Shown piece after piece: positions 44,276 to 53,008 of a stretch of 64,000 nt of DNA; the first letter of the stretch is position 1, and the number at the start of each line of letters is the position of its first letter. The DNA comes from Streptomyces vietnamensis (lineage in GTDB: Bacteria; Actinomycetota; Actinomycetes; Streptomycetales; Streptomycetaceae): the NCBI RefSeq assembly GCF_000830005.1, contig NZ_CP010407.1, positions 4,135,001-4,199,000 on the forward strand. Direction: 5' to 3'. The position numbers were made by a program, and so were the translations under genes. The notes under the pieces are model-generated. The model was not told the DNA's origin. It saw nothing but the letters and a program-made list of their open reading frames with translations, and searched no databases.

Positions 44276-44329
44276 TCTTGACGATCCGTCAGACAGAGAG
44301 ACAGGCGTCGGCAACGGGAAGGCAGCACC

Positions 44330-45463
44330 GTGGACTTCACCTTCACCGAAGAGCAGCAGGCGGCCGTCGAGGCGGCCAAGGCGGTCTTCAAGGACGTCAC
44401 GCCCGACGCGGTCCCGAGCCCCGCCCTCACCCCGGGCGCCGTGGCCGAGGACCTCGACCGGCCGCTCTGGTCCCGGCTCGCCGCCGCCGACCTCCTCGGC
44501 CTCACCCTGGCCCCCGAGCACGGCGGCACCGGACTCGACCCCGTCGCCCTCTGCCTCGTCCTGCGCGAGTCCGCCCGCGTCCTCGCCCGCGTCCCGCTTC
44601 TGGAGACCAGCGCCGTCGCCCTGACCGTCGAGCGGTACGCCCACCCCCGTACGGCCGCCGCGCTCCTCCCCCGTATCGCCCGCGGCGAACTCGTCCTCAC
44701 CGCCGCCTCCCAGGGACGCACCGGCCACGAACCCGCCGACCGGGCCGTCACCGCGCGCCGCGACGGAACCGACTGGATCCTCGACGGCCTCCAGACCGCC
44801 GTCCCCTGGGCCCACACGGCCGACCTCATCGCCGTACCGGCCCACACCACCGAAGGCGACACGATCCTCGCCCTGCTACCCCGCACCCACGAGGGCCTCG
44901 CCCTCACCGCCCAGTACTCCACCAGCGGCGAACTCCTCGCCGAACTGCGCCTCGACGCCGTACGCCTCGACGCCACGGACGTCATCGACACCGCCGGCGC
45001 CTGGGAACGGCTGCGCGACACCCTCACCACCGGAACCTGCGCGCTCGCCCTCGGCCTCGGCGAGGCCGTCCTCGCCATGACGAGCCAATACACCGGAAAA
45101 CGCGAGCAGTTCGGCCACCCCGTGGCCACGTTCCAGGCCGTCGCCGTCCAGACCGCCGACCGCTACATCGACCTGCGCGCCATGGAGGCCACCCTCTGGC
45201 AGGCCGCCTGGCGCCTCTCCAGTGACGCGGACGGAGCGCTCCCCGTGGCGGGGGACATCGCCGTCGCGAAGATCTGGGCCTCCGAAGGCGTACGACGCGT
45301 GGTGCAGACCGCCCAGCACCTGCACGGCGGCTTCGGCGCCGACACCGACTACCCGCTGCACCGCTACCACGCCTGGGCCAAGCACCTCGAACTGTCCCTC
45401 GGCCCCGCCGCGGCCCACGAGGAGGCCCTCGGCGACCTGCTGGCCGCCCACCCCCTCGGCTGA
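44330..45463 (+). CDS. acyl-CoA dehydrogenase (FadE/ChsE-like)
   Basis: 377 residues with a GTG start. It keeps the ACAD order: N-terminal helices (Asp-Phe-Thr-Phe-Thr-Glu-Glu-Gln), Glu-His-Gly-Gly-Thr-Gly-Leu-Asp (about 64), a beta domain, and a C-terminal domain with Arg-Glu-Gln-Phe-Gly-His-Pro-Val (about 262) and Leu-His-Gly-Gly-Phe-Gly (about 330). The usual catalytic Glu after Gly-Gly is not obvious, as in some steroid-side-chain ACADs that function as heteromers. The own promoter separates it from paaABCDE. Confidence 0.87.
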   Translation: MDFTFTEEQQAAVEAAKAVFKDVTPDAVPSPALTPGAVAEDLDRPLWSRLAAADLLGLTLAPEHGGTGLDPVALCLVLRESARVLARVPLLETSAVALTVERYAHPRTAAALLPRIARGELVLTAASQGRTGHEPADRAVTARRDGTDWILDGLQTAVPWAHTADLIAVPAHTTEGDTILALLPRTHEGLALTAQYSTSGELLAELRLDAVRLDATDVIDTAGAWERLRDTLTTGTCALALGLGEAVLAMTSQYTGKREQFGHPVATFQAVAVQTADRYIDLRAMEATLWQAAWRLSSDADGALPVAGDIAVAKIWASEGVRRVVQTAQHLHGGFGADTDYPLHRYHAWAKHLELSLGPAAAHEEALGDLLAAHPLG

Positions 45464-45478
45464 CGTCTCAGACGTCCC

Positions 45479-45823
45479 TCAGAGGACGAACGCCGGGCTG
45501 CCGCTCTCCGCGACCATCGGACGCCCGGCACCGTCCCAGGCCATCATCCCGCCGTCCACGTTCACGGCGTCGAAGCCCTGCTGCACCAGGTACTGCGTGA
45601 CCTGCGCCGAACGGCCGCCCACCCGGCACATCACATAGGCGCGACCGTGCTCGGCCACCGCCTCCGTCACCTCACCGAAGCGGGCCACGAAGTCGCTCAT
45701 CGGCACGTGCAGCGCGCCCTCGACGTGACCGGCCTTCCACTCGTCGTCCTCCCTGACGTCCAGCACCAGGGCATCGGCCGGCACGGAAGCCGCGTCCACC
45801 GAGGGCAGCGGGGAGAAATTCAT
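45479..45823 (-). CDS. rhodanese-like sulfurtransferase
   Basis: 114 residues, a single rhodanese domain. Asp-Val-Arg-Glu-Asp-Asp-Glu-Trp (about 25) and the active-site loop Cys-Arg-Val-Gly-Gly-Arg-Ser with catalytic Cys about 66 are intact. It transfers sulfane sulfur to thiols. ATG 45823 lacks a strong SD. It converges with the acyl-CoA dehydrogenase; the 15-base gap contains another short duplication of the stop region. Confidence 0.9.
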   Translation of the reverse strand: MNFSPLPSVDAASVPADALVLDVREDDEWKAGHVEGALHVPMSDFVARFGEVTEAVAEHGRAYVMCRVGGRSAQVTQYLVQQGFDAVNVDGGMMAWDGAGRPMVAESGSPAFVL

Positions 45824-45879
45824 GGGAGGCGCCTTCTTTCGTCCAGTACCGCCCGAGCCCTTCGGGTGGTACTGAAAAC

Positions 45880-46908
45880 CTACTGCACCAGCCCCGCCAG
45901 CTCGGTCTCCCGCTCGGCGACCTGCGCGAGCAGCTGCTCGGCGATCTCCTCCAGGAGCTGGTCCGGGTCGTCCGGCGCCATCCGCAGCATCGCGCCGATC
46001 GCACTCTCCTCCAGCTCGCGCGCCACCGCCGACAGCATGTCCTTGCGCTCGGCCAGCCACTCCAGGCGCGCGTACAGCTCCTCGCTCTCGCTGAGCCGCT
46101 CCTCGGCCGGCACAGGACCGGCCTCCCACTCCGCGGACAGCTCGCGCAGCAGCGCCTCGTCGCCCCGGGCGTAGGCGGCGTTCACCCGCGTGATGAACTC
46201 CTCGCGCCGCTTCCGCTCCTCCTCCTCGCGGGCCAGGTCGGGGTGGGCCTTGCGGGCCAGCTCGCGGTAGAGCCTGCGGGCCTCCTCACCGGGACGGACC
46301 CGCTTCGGCGGCTGCACCGGCCGGTCGGTGAGCATCGCGGCGGCTTCGGGGGAGAGGCCGTCGCCGTCGATCCAGTCGTGGAACAGCTCGTCCACGCCGG
46401 GCATCGGCAGCACCGCGGCCCGCGCCTCCTGCGCCCGCCGCAGGTCCTCGGGGTCCCCGGTACGCGCCGCCCGCGCCTCGGCGATCCGCGCGTCGAGCTC
46501 GTCGAGCCGCGCGTACATCGGCCCGAGCTTCTGGTGGTGCAGCCGCGAGAAGTTCTCCACCTCGACCCGGAAGGTCTCGACGGCGATCTCGAACTCGATC
46601 AACGCCTGCTCGGCCACCCGCACAGCCTGCTCCAACCGAGCCTCAGGCCGCTCGTCCCCGCCCTGGGGACCTGCGACCTGCTCGCCCCCGGCCTGCGGAC
46701 CCGCGACCTGCTCGTCCCCGCCCTGGGGACCCGCAGCCTGCTGGTCCCCGACCTGCTGCCCCGTCGCCTGCTCGTCTCCGGACCGGTCGGCCTCGGGCCG
46801 CTCGTCCCCGGCCTGCGGGCCCGCAGCCTGCTGGTCCCCGGACTGGTCGGCCTCGGGCCGCTCGTCCCCGGGTCCCTCGTTCACACCCTGGTCCACGCTC
46901 ACGTCCAC
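45880..46908 (-). CDS. J-domain-like protein with N-terminal decapeptide repeats
   Basis: 342 residues from GTG 46908. About residues 10-95 are eight ten-residue repeats such as Gly-Asp-Glu-Gln-Val-Ala-Gly-Pro-Gln-Ala, encoded by a 30-bp tandem repeat. A coiled-coil-like helix follows (100-155). The J-like segment has Leu-Tyr-Arg-Glu-Leu-Ala-Arg-Lys-Ala-His-Pro-Asp (HPD about 221) and ends in Glu-rich helices. HPD activates DnaK ATPase in true J proteins. The exact start is uncertain because GTG codons recur in the repeat. Confidence 0.75.
   Translation of the reverse strand: MDVSVDQGVNEGPGDERPEADQSGDQQAAGPQAGDERPEADRSGDEQATGQQVGDQQAAGPQGGDEQVAGPQAGGEQVAGPQGGDERPEARLEQAVRVAEQALIEFEIAVETFRVEVENFSRLHHQKLGPMYARLDELDARIAEARAARTGDPEDLRRAQEARAAVLPMPGVDELFHDWIDGDGLSPEAAAMLTDRPVQPPKRVRPGEEARRLYRELARKAHPDLAREEEERKRREEFITRVNAAYARGDEALLRELSAEWEAGPVPAEERLSESEELYARLEWLAERKDMLSAVARELEESAIGAMLRMAPDDPDQLLEEIAEQLLAQVAERETELAGLVQ
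46623..46880. repeat. in-frame 30-bp coding minisatellite
   Basis: Eight degenerate 30-bp units encode the decapeptide repeat of the J-domain-like protein. Longer-period similarity (alternate units rich in Glu-Arg-Pro-Glu-Ala-Asp) suggests expansion of a two-unit block. Confidence 0.75.
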
Positions 46909-47057
46909 GCCGCCCAAGTCCTCGTTCCGCCTCGTCCCACTCAGCCTACGGTCCTCTCGGGGGGGCCTCCCCCCTCCCTCCCCCTCCCGCCCCTCCCCCT
47001 TCAGCTCCCCCACCCGCACGCTCCCGCCCCGCCCGCACGCTCCGCGCGCGGCGGACG

Positions 47058-48518
47058 TCAGACGCCCAGTTCCGCCGCTATGCGACCCGTGCGGACGGCC
47101 GAGAGGAGGTCGGCGTGGTCGGCGGTGGTGCGGTCCGCGTAGGTGACGGCGAAGGAGGCGACGGCCTCGTCGAGCTCCTCGTTCTTGCCGCAGTAGCCGG
47201 ATATCAGGCGCGGGTCGGCGCTGTGGGCGTGCGCACGGGCGAGCAGGGCGCCGGTCATCCGCCCGTAGTCGTCGAGCTGCTCCGCGGTGAGGGCGGCGGG
47301 ATCCACGCTGCCCTTGCGGTTGCGGAACTGGCGCACCTGGAACGGGCGCCCCTCGACCGTGGTCCAGCCCAGCAGGATGTCGCTGACGACCTGCATCCGC
47401 TTCTGTCCGAGCACCACGCGCCGTCCCTCGTGGCCGGTGTCCGGCACGGTGAAGCCGGCGGCCGGCAGATGGGGCAGCAGGGCCGACGGCCGGGCCTCCT
47501 TCACCTGGAGCACCAGGGGCTCGCCCCGGTGGTCGAGGAGCAGGACCACATAGGAGCGGGTGCCGACGCTGCCGGTGCCGACCACCCGGAAGGCCACGTC
47601 GTGGACGGCGTACCGGGCGAGGAGCGGCAGTCTGTCCTCGGACACGGTCTCCAGGTACGCGCCGAGGGAGGCGGCGACCTCGGCGGCCTCGGCGTCCGGG
47701 ACCCTGCGCAGCACCGGGGGAGCGTCCACGAACCTGCGGCCGCCGCCCTCGGCGTCCGTCACGGCCTCGGTCGACCGGGCGGCGAACCGGGCGCTCGTGT
47801 TGTTGCGGGCCTTGGCGGAGACCCGCTCCAGGGTGCCGAGGAGGTCGCGGGCGTCGGTGTGCGAGACGAGTTCCTCGTCGGCGATCGCGTTCCAGGCGTC
47901 GTGGGCGGGCAGTCGGGCGAGCAGGCGCATGGTGCGCCGGTAGGCGCCGACGGTGTCGAAGGCGGCGGCCCGGCACACGTCCTCGTCCGCTCCCACTTCC
48001 CGTCCGGCGAGGACGAGGGAGGTGGCGAGCCTCTTGAGGTCCCACTCCCAGGGGCCGACGACGGTCTCGTCGAAGTCGTTGAGGTCCATGACGAGCCGGC
48101 CGCGGGCGTCCCCGTAGAGGCCGAAGTTGGCGGCGTGCGCGTCGCCGCATATCTGGGCGGCTATCCCGGTGACGGGCGTCCCGGCGAGGTCCTGGGCCAT
48201 CAGTCCGGCGGAGCCGCGCAGGAAGGCGAAGGGGCTCGCCGCCATCCTGCCGACCCGTATCGGCGTGAGCTCGGGGACCCGGCCCCGGCTCGATTCCTCG
48301 ACGGCGCGCACGGCGTCCGGACGGTCGGCGGCGAGGGCCGGCCGGTCGTGCGAGGAGCGGGGGACGCGCTCGCGCAGCTGCTTGCCGCGGTCCTTGGGGG
48401 AGACCCCGGTGCCGGGCGCGGTGCGGCGCGCGAACCCCGGCACGTGCGGGACGCGCGCCCCGTCCTGCCCTCCGTCCGTGCCGCGCTGTCCTGGCACGAC
48501 GGCCCGGTTCTCGTCCAT
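47058..48518 (-). CDS. DUF2252 family protein (kinase-like fold)
   Basis: 486 residues from ATG 48518 with GGGGGAGGG upstream. DUF2252 hallmarks: Met-Ala-Ala-Ser-Pro-Phe-Ala-Phe-Leu-Arg-Gly (about 115), Gly-Asp-Ala-His-Ala-Ala-Asn-Phe-Gly (about 150), Asp-Leu-Asn-Asp-Phe-Asp-Glu (about 168) and Val-Arg-Gln-Phe-Arg-Asn-Arg-Lys-Gly. GDxHxxN and DxNDFD resemble the catalytic loops of APH-type kinases, so it may phosphorylate an unknown substrate. No operon partners. Confidence 0.85.
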   Translation of the reverse strand: MDENRAVVPGQRGTDGGQDGARVPHVPGFARRTAPGTGVSPKDRGKQLRERVPRSSHDRPALAADRPDAVRAVEESSRGRVPELTPIRVGRMAASPFAFLRGSAGLMAQDLAGTPVTGIAAQICGDAHAANFGLYGDARGRLVMDLNDFDETVVGPWEWDLKRLATSLVLAGREVGADEDVCRAAAFDTVGAYRRTMRLLARLPAHDAWNAIADEELVSHTDARDLLGTLERVSAKARNNTSARFAARSTEAVTDAEGGGRRFVDAPPVLRRVPDAEAAEVAASLGAYLETVSEDRLPLLARYAVHDVAFRVVGTGSVGTRSYVVLLLDHRGEPLVLQVKEARPSALLPHLPAAGFTVPDTGHEGRRVVLGQKRMQVVSDILLGWTTVEGRPFQVRQFRNRKGSVDPAALTAEQLDDYGRMTGALLARAHAHSADPRLISGYCGKNEELDEAVASFAVTYADRTTADHADLLSAVRTGRIAAELGV

Positions 48519-48656
48519 GGGACGCCCTCCCCCGATGCGTTGTCCAACATCATCCGGCCCCGACCGTACCGCCGTTCCCGATCGACCGTCTCCCCCTGTG
48601 GGCAACGCCTGTGGACAACCTCCGGGTCCCGCCCTCGGGTCGAGTCGGCCCGGTCC

Positions 48657-49745
48657 TCAGACCGCGACGGCCTCCTCCATCTCCTCCTCGGCTTCGGCCT
48701 CGGTCCGGGCAGCCTCGGCCCGGGCATCGGAACCGGTCGGCGCCGTGGTCACGGCGCCCGCCTTCCTCCGTCGTGCCTCCGTGAGCCCGGCGAGGACGAC
48801 GAGCACGGCGCCGGCGAGGAGCCAGAGGGCGAGGACGAGGACGTGCCCGCCCACCCCGTGGCCGTCGAAGTAGACGTGGCCGCGCACGCCTTCGACGAAG
48901 CCCGCGCCGTTCCAGAAGGCGTGCAGCGAGCCGAAGAAGCCGGGCTGGAGCTCGGGGCGGTAGATGCCGCCGGAGCTCGTGAAGTTGAGCATGACGAAGA
49001 GCACCATCACGCCGAGCGTGGTCCAGCGGCGCAGGAAGGTGTGCAGGCCGACGCCGACGGCGAGGATGCCCGCCGCGTACAGCCAGGACATCGCCCACAC
49101 GCCGCCGAGTCCCTGGTCGACGAGGTGGAAGACCGGTCCGGCGAAGAGGGTGCCGATGAGGCTGACGACGAGCGACATGCCGGCGGCGAGGAGGGCCCTG
49201 ATCCGCATGGGCAGGACGGCGCCGGCTCCGCCGATGACGGCGACCGAGGCGTACGCGCCGATGCTGAGGGCGACGAGCAGGAAGAAGACGCCCTGGCCCG
49301 TGGGGTCGCCGGAGGCGGTGGGGGCGATGTCGGTGACTTCGAGCGGTGCGTCCTGGGCGGCGGCGACCTTGGTGAACACCTTCTCGACCGCCATGGCGCT
49401 GGTGTCGGAGGAGCCGGAGGCGACGAGCAGTTCGGGCTTCTCGCCGGGGATGTAGGCGCCGAAGCTGCGCTGTTCGCGCAGTGCGGAGACGGCCGTGTCC
49501 CGGTCGGTGACGGTACGGACGTCGAGGGCGCCGGCGCCCTTGTTCTGGAGCGTCTGCGCGAGGACCTGTGTGGTGGGGTCGGAGCCGACGACGTCGACGC
49601 GCAGGTCGTGGGGTTCGGGCGCGTGGAAGGCACCGAGGTAGGCGAGCCCCATGCCGATGCACATCAACAGGGGGGTGAGCAGATGTCCGAGGACATGCCG
49701 CAACGCACCGCTGGTGTTCGGTCCTGCGGACACCGAGACCTCCAT
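48657..49745 (-). CDS. ABC-2/DUF3533-like membrane protein, MarR-adjacent
   Basis: 362 residues. One N-terminal helix (about 22-42), an outside domain of about 120 residues, then five hydrophobic segments (about 155-330) and an acidic Glu/Ala tail. The layout equals YhgE/Pip-type and DUF3533 membrane proteins, which are ABC-2-like permeases without a fused ATPase, often linked to drug or lipid export. Divergent from a MarR regulator; the shared region contains a palindromic operator. Confidence 0.72.
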   Translation of the reverse strand: MEVSVSAGPNTSGALRHVLGHLLTPLLMCIGMGLAYLGAFHAPEPHDLRVDVVGSDPTTQVLAQTLQNKGAGALDVRTVTDRDTAVSALREQRSFGAYIPGEKPELLVASGSSDTSAMAVEKVFTKVAAAQDAPLEVTDIAPTASGDPTGQGVFFLLVALSIGAYASVAVIGGAGAVLPMRIRALLAAGMSLVVSLIGTLFAGPVFHLVDQGLGGVWAMSWLYAAGILAVGVGLHTFLRRWTTLGVMVLFVMLNFTSSGGIYRPELQPGFFGSLHAFWNGAGFVEGVRGHVYFDGHGVGGHVLVLALWLLAGAVLVVLAGLTEARRRKAGAVTTAPTGSDARAEAARTEAEAEEEMEEAVAV

Positions 49746-49770
49746 GGTTGGCTTTTACAACTAAAGAACC

Positions 49771-49785
49771 GTTGTACTATACAAC
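49771..49785. promoter_or_regulatory. MarR-type operator between divergent genes
   Basis: GTTGTACTATACAAC is a perfect 6-3-6 palindrome. Another TACAAC half-site occurs at 49756. It lies 25 bases before the membrane protein start and 54 before the MarR start, a typical autoregulated divergon. Confidence 0.75.
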
Positions 49786-49839
49786 CGAATGTCCGCACGG
49801 TGCACCCCGCACCCGGACGACAGCAGTAGGGAGCGCACG

Positions 49840-50307
49840 ATGATCGGCGGCGCACAGCCACCCCGTGAGGCATCCGTGGACGTCATCCAGCGCGAGCTGA
49901 CGGCCTTCGCCCGTCGGGCCCGGGCCGCGGCGGCCCGGGTCCACCCCGAGCTCCCGCTCGTCTCGTACACGCTCCTCGCCCACATCGAGGAGCAGCGCGG
50001 CTGCCGGGCCACCGACCTCGCGGCCCACTACCTCCTGGACAAGTCGACGGTCAGCCGCCAGATCGCCGGCCTGGAGAAGCTCGGCTTCGTCGAGCGCCGC
50101 CCGGCCCCCGAGGACCACCGGGTGCAGGTCCTGCACCCCACCGAGGCCGGCACCAAGGTCCTCGCCGCGGCCCAGACGAGCCGCATGGCCGCCTTCCAGC
50201 AGCGCCTGGAGGACTGGTCGGCCGAGGACCTCGCCCGCTTCGCCGCGTACCTGCTGCACTACAACTCCGCGGCCACGAACCCCGCCCCCGGCACCCCGCC
50301 GAACTGA
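49840..50307 (+). CDS. MarR family transcriptional regulator
   Basis: 155 residues from ATG 49840 (GGGAG eight bases upstream). Winged helix about 45-110: Ala-Thr-Asp-Leu-Ala-Ala-His-Tyr-Leu-Leu-Asp-Lys-Ser-Thr-Val-Ser-Arg-Gln, then wing Arg-Pro-Ala-Pro-Glu-Asp-His-Arg. It probably represses itself and the divergent permease-like gene through the palindrome at 49771. Confidence 0.88.
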   Translation: MIGGAQPPREASVDVIQRELTAFARRARAAAARVHPELPLVSYTLLAHIEEQRGCRATDLAAHYLLDKSTVSRQIAGLEKLGFVERRPAPEDHRVQVLHPTEAGTKVLAAAQTSRMAAFQQRLEDWSAEDLARFAAYLLHYNSAATNPAPGTPPN

Positions 50308-50345
50308 ACCTCGCCCGGGGCTCTTCCCCCAAAGAGCCCGAGCCT

Positions 50346-50367
50346 CTACAGCCCCGCTACAGCCCCG
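50346..50367. repeat. two-copy 11-bp repeat containing the response regulator stop
   Basis: CTACAGCCCCG occurs twice, at 50346-50356 and 50357-50367. The second copy encodes Gly-Leu and the TAG stop on the minus strand, so the stop is duplicated just downstream of itself. Confidence 0.8.
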
Positions 50368-51016
50368 CGTCCCGCGCGAGCAGCGCCGCCTGCACCCGGT
50401 TCTCGCAGTGCAGCTTGGACAGGATCCGGCTCACGTACGTCTTCACCGTGCCCTCGCTCATGTGCAGCCGCTTTCCGGCGTCCGCGTTGGAGAGTCCCTC
50501 GCCGAGCAGTGCCAGGACGTCCCGCTCCTTCTCGCTGAGCGCCGCCACCCGCGTCCGCGCCTCCTCGGCGCGCGCCACCTCGCGGCCCATGGCCAGCCGC
50601 TCCACCACGTGCCGGGTCGCCGCGGGCGACAGATACGCGTCCCCCGCCGCGGCCGCCCGCACCGCCCGGATCAGCTCGGCGGGCGCCGTGTCCTTGAGCA
50701 GGAACCCGGCACCCCCGTGCTCCAGGGCCCGCAGCACGTTCTCCCGCTCACCGAAGGTCGTCAGGACGATCACCCGGGCCGCGGGCGCGGCCCGGCGCAG
50801 CTCCGGCAGGGCGGAGAGGCCGTCGAGCACCGGCATCTGGATGTCGAGGAGCACCACGTCCGCGGCGTGCGCCCGGGCGGCCTCGACCGCCTCCCGCCCG
50901 TTGGCGGCCTCCGCGACGACCTCGATCTCCGGGTCGGAGATGAGGATCATCCGGATCCCGGCCCTGATCAGAGGCTCGTCGTCGGCGATCACGACCCTGA
51001 TGGGCTGCCCTGCCAC
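50357..51016 (-). CDS. NarL/LuxR response regulator (pairs with kinase upstream)
   Basis: 219 residues with a GTG start; GGGGGAG upstream. Receiver domain with Ala-Asp-Asp-Glu (about 11), phospho-Asp in Leu-Leu-Asp-Ile-Gln-Met-Pro (about 54), Lys in Phe-Leu-Leu-Lys-Asp (about 104). LuxR HTH about 155-215 (Leu-Ser-Glu-Lys-Glu-Arg-Asp-Val-Leu). Placed 36 bases after the histidine kinase, its cognate partner. The C-terminal codons are inside an 11-bp repeat. Confidence 0.92.
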   Translation of the reverse strand: MAGQPIRVVIADDEPLIRAGIRMILISDPEIEVVAEAANGREAVEAARAHAADVVLLDIQMPVLDGLSALPELRRAAPAARVIVLTTFGERENVLRALEHGGAGFLLKDTAPAELIRAVRAAAAGDAYLSPAATRHVVERLAMGREVARAEEARTRVAALSEKERDVLALLGEGLSNADAGKRLHMSEGTVKTYVSRILSKLHCENRVQAALLARDAGL

Positions 51017-51052
51017 TGCTTCTCCCCCGCGCCCGGTACGGGCCGCTCAGCG

Positions 51053-52849
51053 CTAACGCTGCTTGACCGCGTACGACTTCTTCTCGATCAGCTTGCCGTC
51101 CTTGAAGCAGAACCGGAAAACGGGATCCTCGTCGTAGGCGGTGTCGCCCATGTCCGAGGACATCAGCACCAGGCAGTCGGCTCCCGCGGGCCGTGCGGGT
51201 CCCGGGCCGTCCAGCCCTGTGATGTCTATGGCGTCGCCCGAGGGCAGCCGGTCCCGGACCTCCTTCTCGGTCATCCCGACCTTCACCGCCTCGTACTGGG
51301 CGGGGTCGATCATCATTCCGTCACTCACCGACGAGCCCATGAGGAAGAAGAGGCCGAAGCCTCCCGCCACCACCAACAGGAGGACCACCACGAACGCGAT
51401 TCCGCAGCCGATCACGATCCCCCCGCCCGTGCTCCCGCCCTTGCCCCCACGCACCGCCATGGCCAGCTCCCGCTCCGTGAACGTCCAGTCGGCCGGTCCG
51501 ACCGCGACCGGACGACCATCGCCCACCAACGGCTTCGTGGTCTGCTGCCGGAAGTCGTCGGCCGCATCGACCAAAGGCGCGATCTCGGCGACCGGCGCCG
51601 CCCCGTACGGCAGCATCCCGGCCACCCGGAACCCGCCGTCGTCGGCCGGCCCCGCATGGCACATGCCGCCCACCAGCCGGGCCCGCTCGACGAGCCCGGC
51701 CAGCCCCTGGCCGCCACTCACCACGTCCTCCACCGGTCCGTCCACCGGCTTGCCGTTGACGACCTCCACGACGAAGGTGTCCGGCTCGTAGCGCAGCTCG
51801 ACGCCGATCGGCGTCCCGGGTGCGTGCTTGTAGGCGTTGGTCAGGGCCTCCTGCACGATCCTGTACGCGGCGTGGTCGGCGGCCGGCGCCAGTGGTCTCT
51901 CCTCCCCGAGCCGCCGCAGCCCGACCGAGGTGCCTGCCGCCCGGGCCGCCGCCACGAGCCCCTCGATGCCGGCGGTCCCGCGTGCGGCCCGCCCCGTCTC
52001 GTCCCCGGCCGGCGCGGGCGCGGCCGCCGTACCGTCCTCCGCCGCGACCCCGTCCCGGAGTATCCCGACGACCTCCCGCAGCTCCTGCATGGCGGTCACC
52101 GAGGCGTTCCGCAGGACGCCGACCACCTCGCGCTGCCGCTCGCCCAGTTCACGGTCCACTTCGAGAGCCCCCGTGTGGACGGCGATCAGCGCCAGCTGGT
52201 GCCCGAGGCTGTCGTGCATGTCCTGGGCGATCCGCTGCCGCTCGCGCAGCCTGGCCTGCCAGACCACCATGTTCCGCTCGCGCAGCAGTTGCGCGTTGCG
52301 CTCCTGGAGCGCGTGCAGCAGGGTCCGCCGCTGGGTCCAGTAGCGGTGGGCGAGCCCGGGAGCCAGCGTGGTGCCCAGGTAGTAGAGGGTCGCCATGAAG
52401 GCGACGGTGAGCAGCCGCTGCCGGTCCCAGGTCTCCAGGAGCATCCCGCCGACGTTCAGGACGAAGGCGGCGACGAACGCGGCCAGTGCCCGCCCGGCGC
52501 TGGCCACGTACCGGCCGGACGACCAGCCGAGCACGATGAGCAGGGGCCCGAGGCCAGGCAGGAAGGGTGCGATGCCGGCGGTCAGGACGAGCACGCCCGC
52601 GGGGAGTCTGCGCCGCGCCAGCGACAGCACGGCCGCGCCCGCGGCGGCTGCGGCCAGCCGCCATCCCTCGCCGCCCATGAGTTCCTCGGCGCCCGCGGCG
52701 AGCAGCGCGAGGACCACGGCGAGGGCCACCTCACCGGTGATCCTCTGCCGCGACCACTGCCCGGGCATCACGAACCAGTTCCACCAGGCGGCAGCCCTGG
52801 CTCCGAGCTCCCGTGCGGTCCAGCCCCCCGACTTCGACATAGCGTCCAC
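51053..52849 (-). CDS. NarL-type sensor histidine kinase with extra C-terminal membrane/BamE-like domain
   Basis: 598 residues from GTG 52849 (ATG 52840 possible). Several N-terminal helices (about 38-165), a HisKA_3 box with phospho-His in Gln-Asp-Met-His-Asp-Ser-Leu-Gly-His (about 210), and an HATPase domain about 315-400 (Glu-Ala-Leu-Thr-Asn-Ala-Tyr-Lys-His; Gly-Gly-Gln-Gly-Leu-Ala-Gly-Leu). Unusually it continues with a helix at about 476-505 and an extracytoplasmic domain with Val-Lys-Val-Gly-Met-Thr-Glu-Lys-Glu-Val, like the SmpA/BamE lipoprotein motif, and two Cys that could pair. Confidence 0.87.
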   Translation of the reverse strand: MDAMSKSGGWTARELGARAAAWWNWFVMPGQWSRQRITGEVALAVVLALLAAGAEELMGGEGWRLAAAAAGAAVLSLARRRLPAGVLVLTAGIAPFLPGLGPLLIVLGWSSGRYVASAGRALAAFVAAFVLNVGGMLLETWDRQRLLTVAFMATLYYLGTTLAPGLAHRYWTQRRTLLHALQERNAQLLRERNMVVWQARLRERQRIAQDMHDSLGHQLALIAVHTGALEVDRELGERQREVVGVLRNASVTAMQELREVVGILRDGVAAEDGTAAAPAPAGDETGRAARGTAGIEGLVAAARAAGTSVGLRRLGEERPLAPAADHAAYRIVQEALTNAYKHAPGTPIGVELRYEPDTFVVEVVNGKPVDGPVEDVVSGGQGLAGLVERARLVGGMCHAGPADDGGFRVAGMLPYGAAPVAEIAPLVDAADDFRQQTTKPLVGDGRPVAVGPADWTFTERELAMAVRGGKGGSTGGGIVIGCGIAFVVVLLLVVAGGFGLFFLMGSSVSDGMMIDPAQYEAVKVGMTEKEVRDRLPSGDAIDITGLDGPGPARPAGADCLVLMSSDMGDTAYDEDPVFRFCFKDGKLIEKKSYAVKQR

Positions 52850-52970
52850 GCTCGAACCCTAGGCAGCGCCCACAACCCCGGACGCCTCTCTTTCGTCTCG
52901 CCCCCCGAAGACAAAAGTCGCGCGTCCTCCGCGCCGACGTGGGAAGGCTCACATCCAGGCCAACACACGC

Positions 52971-53005
52971 GGAAGCCCCGTAGGTTGATGACCTACGGGG
53001 CTTCC
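52971..53005 (-). terminator. terminator of the tRNA-Leu gene
   Basis: A 14-bp perfect stem (52971-52984 with 52992-53005) with a seven-base loop, directly downstream (leftward) of the tRNA 3' end. Confidence 0.8.
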
Positions 53006-53008
53006 GTC

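Noticed and set aside
33603..45463. Secondary-metabolite gene cluster
   Set aside because: The genes are primary aromatic and acyl-CoA catabolism; no synthase or tailoring set is present.
46955..47030. Polypyrimidine stretch upstream of the J-like gene
   Set aside because: C-rich and short, interrupted by other bases; no clear structure beyond composition bias.
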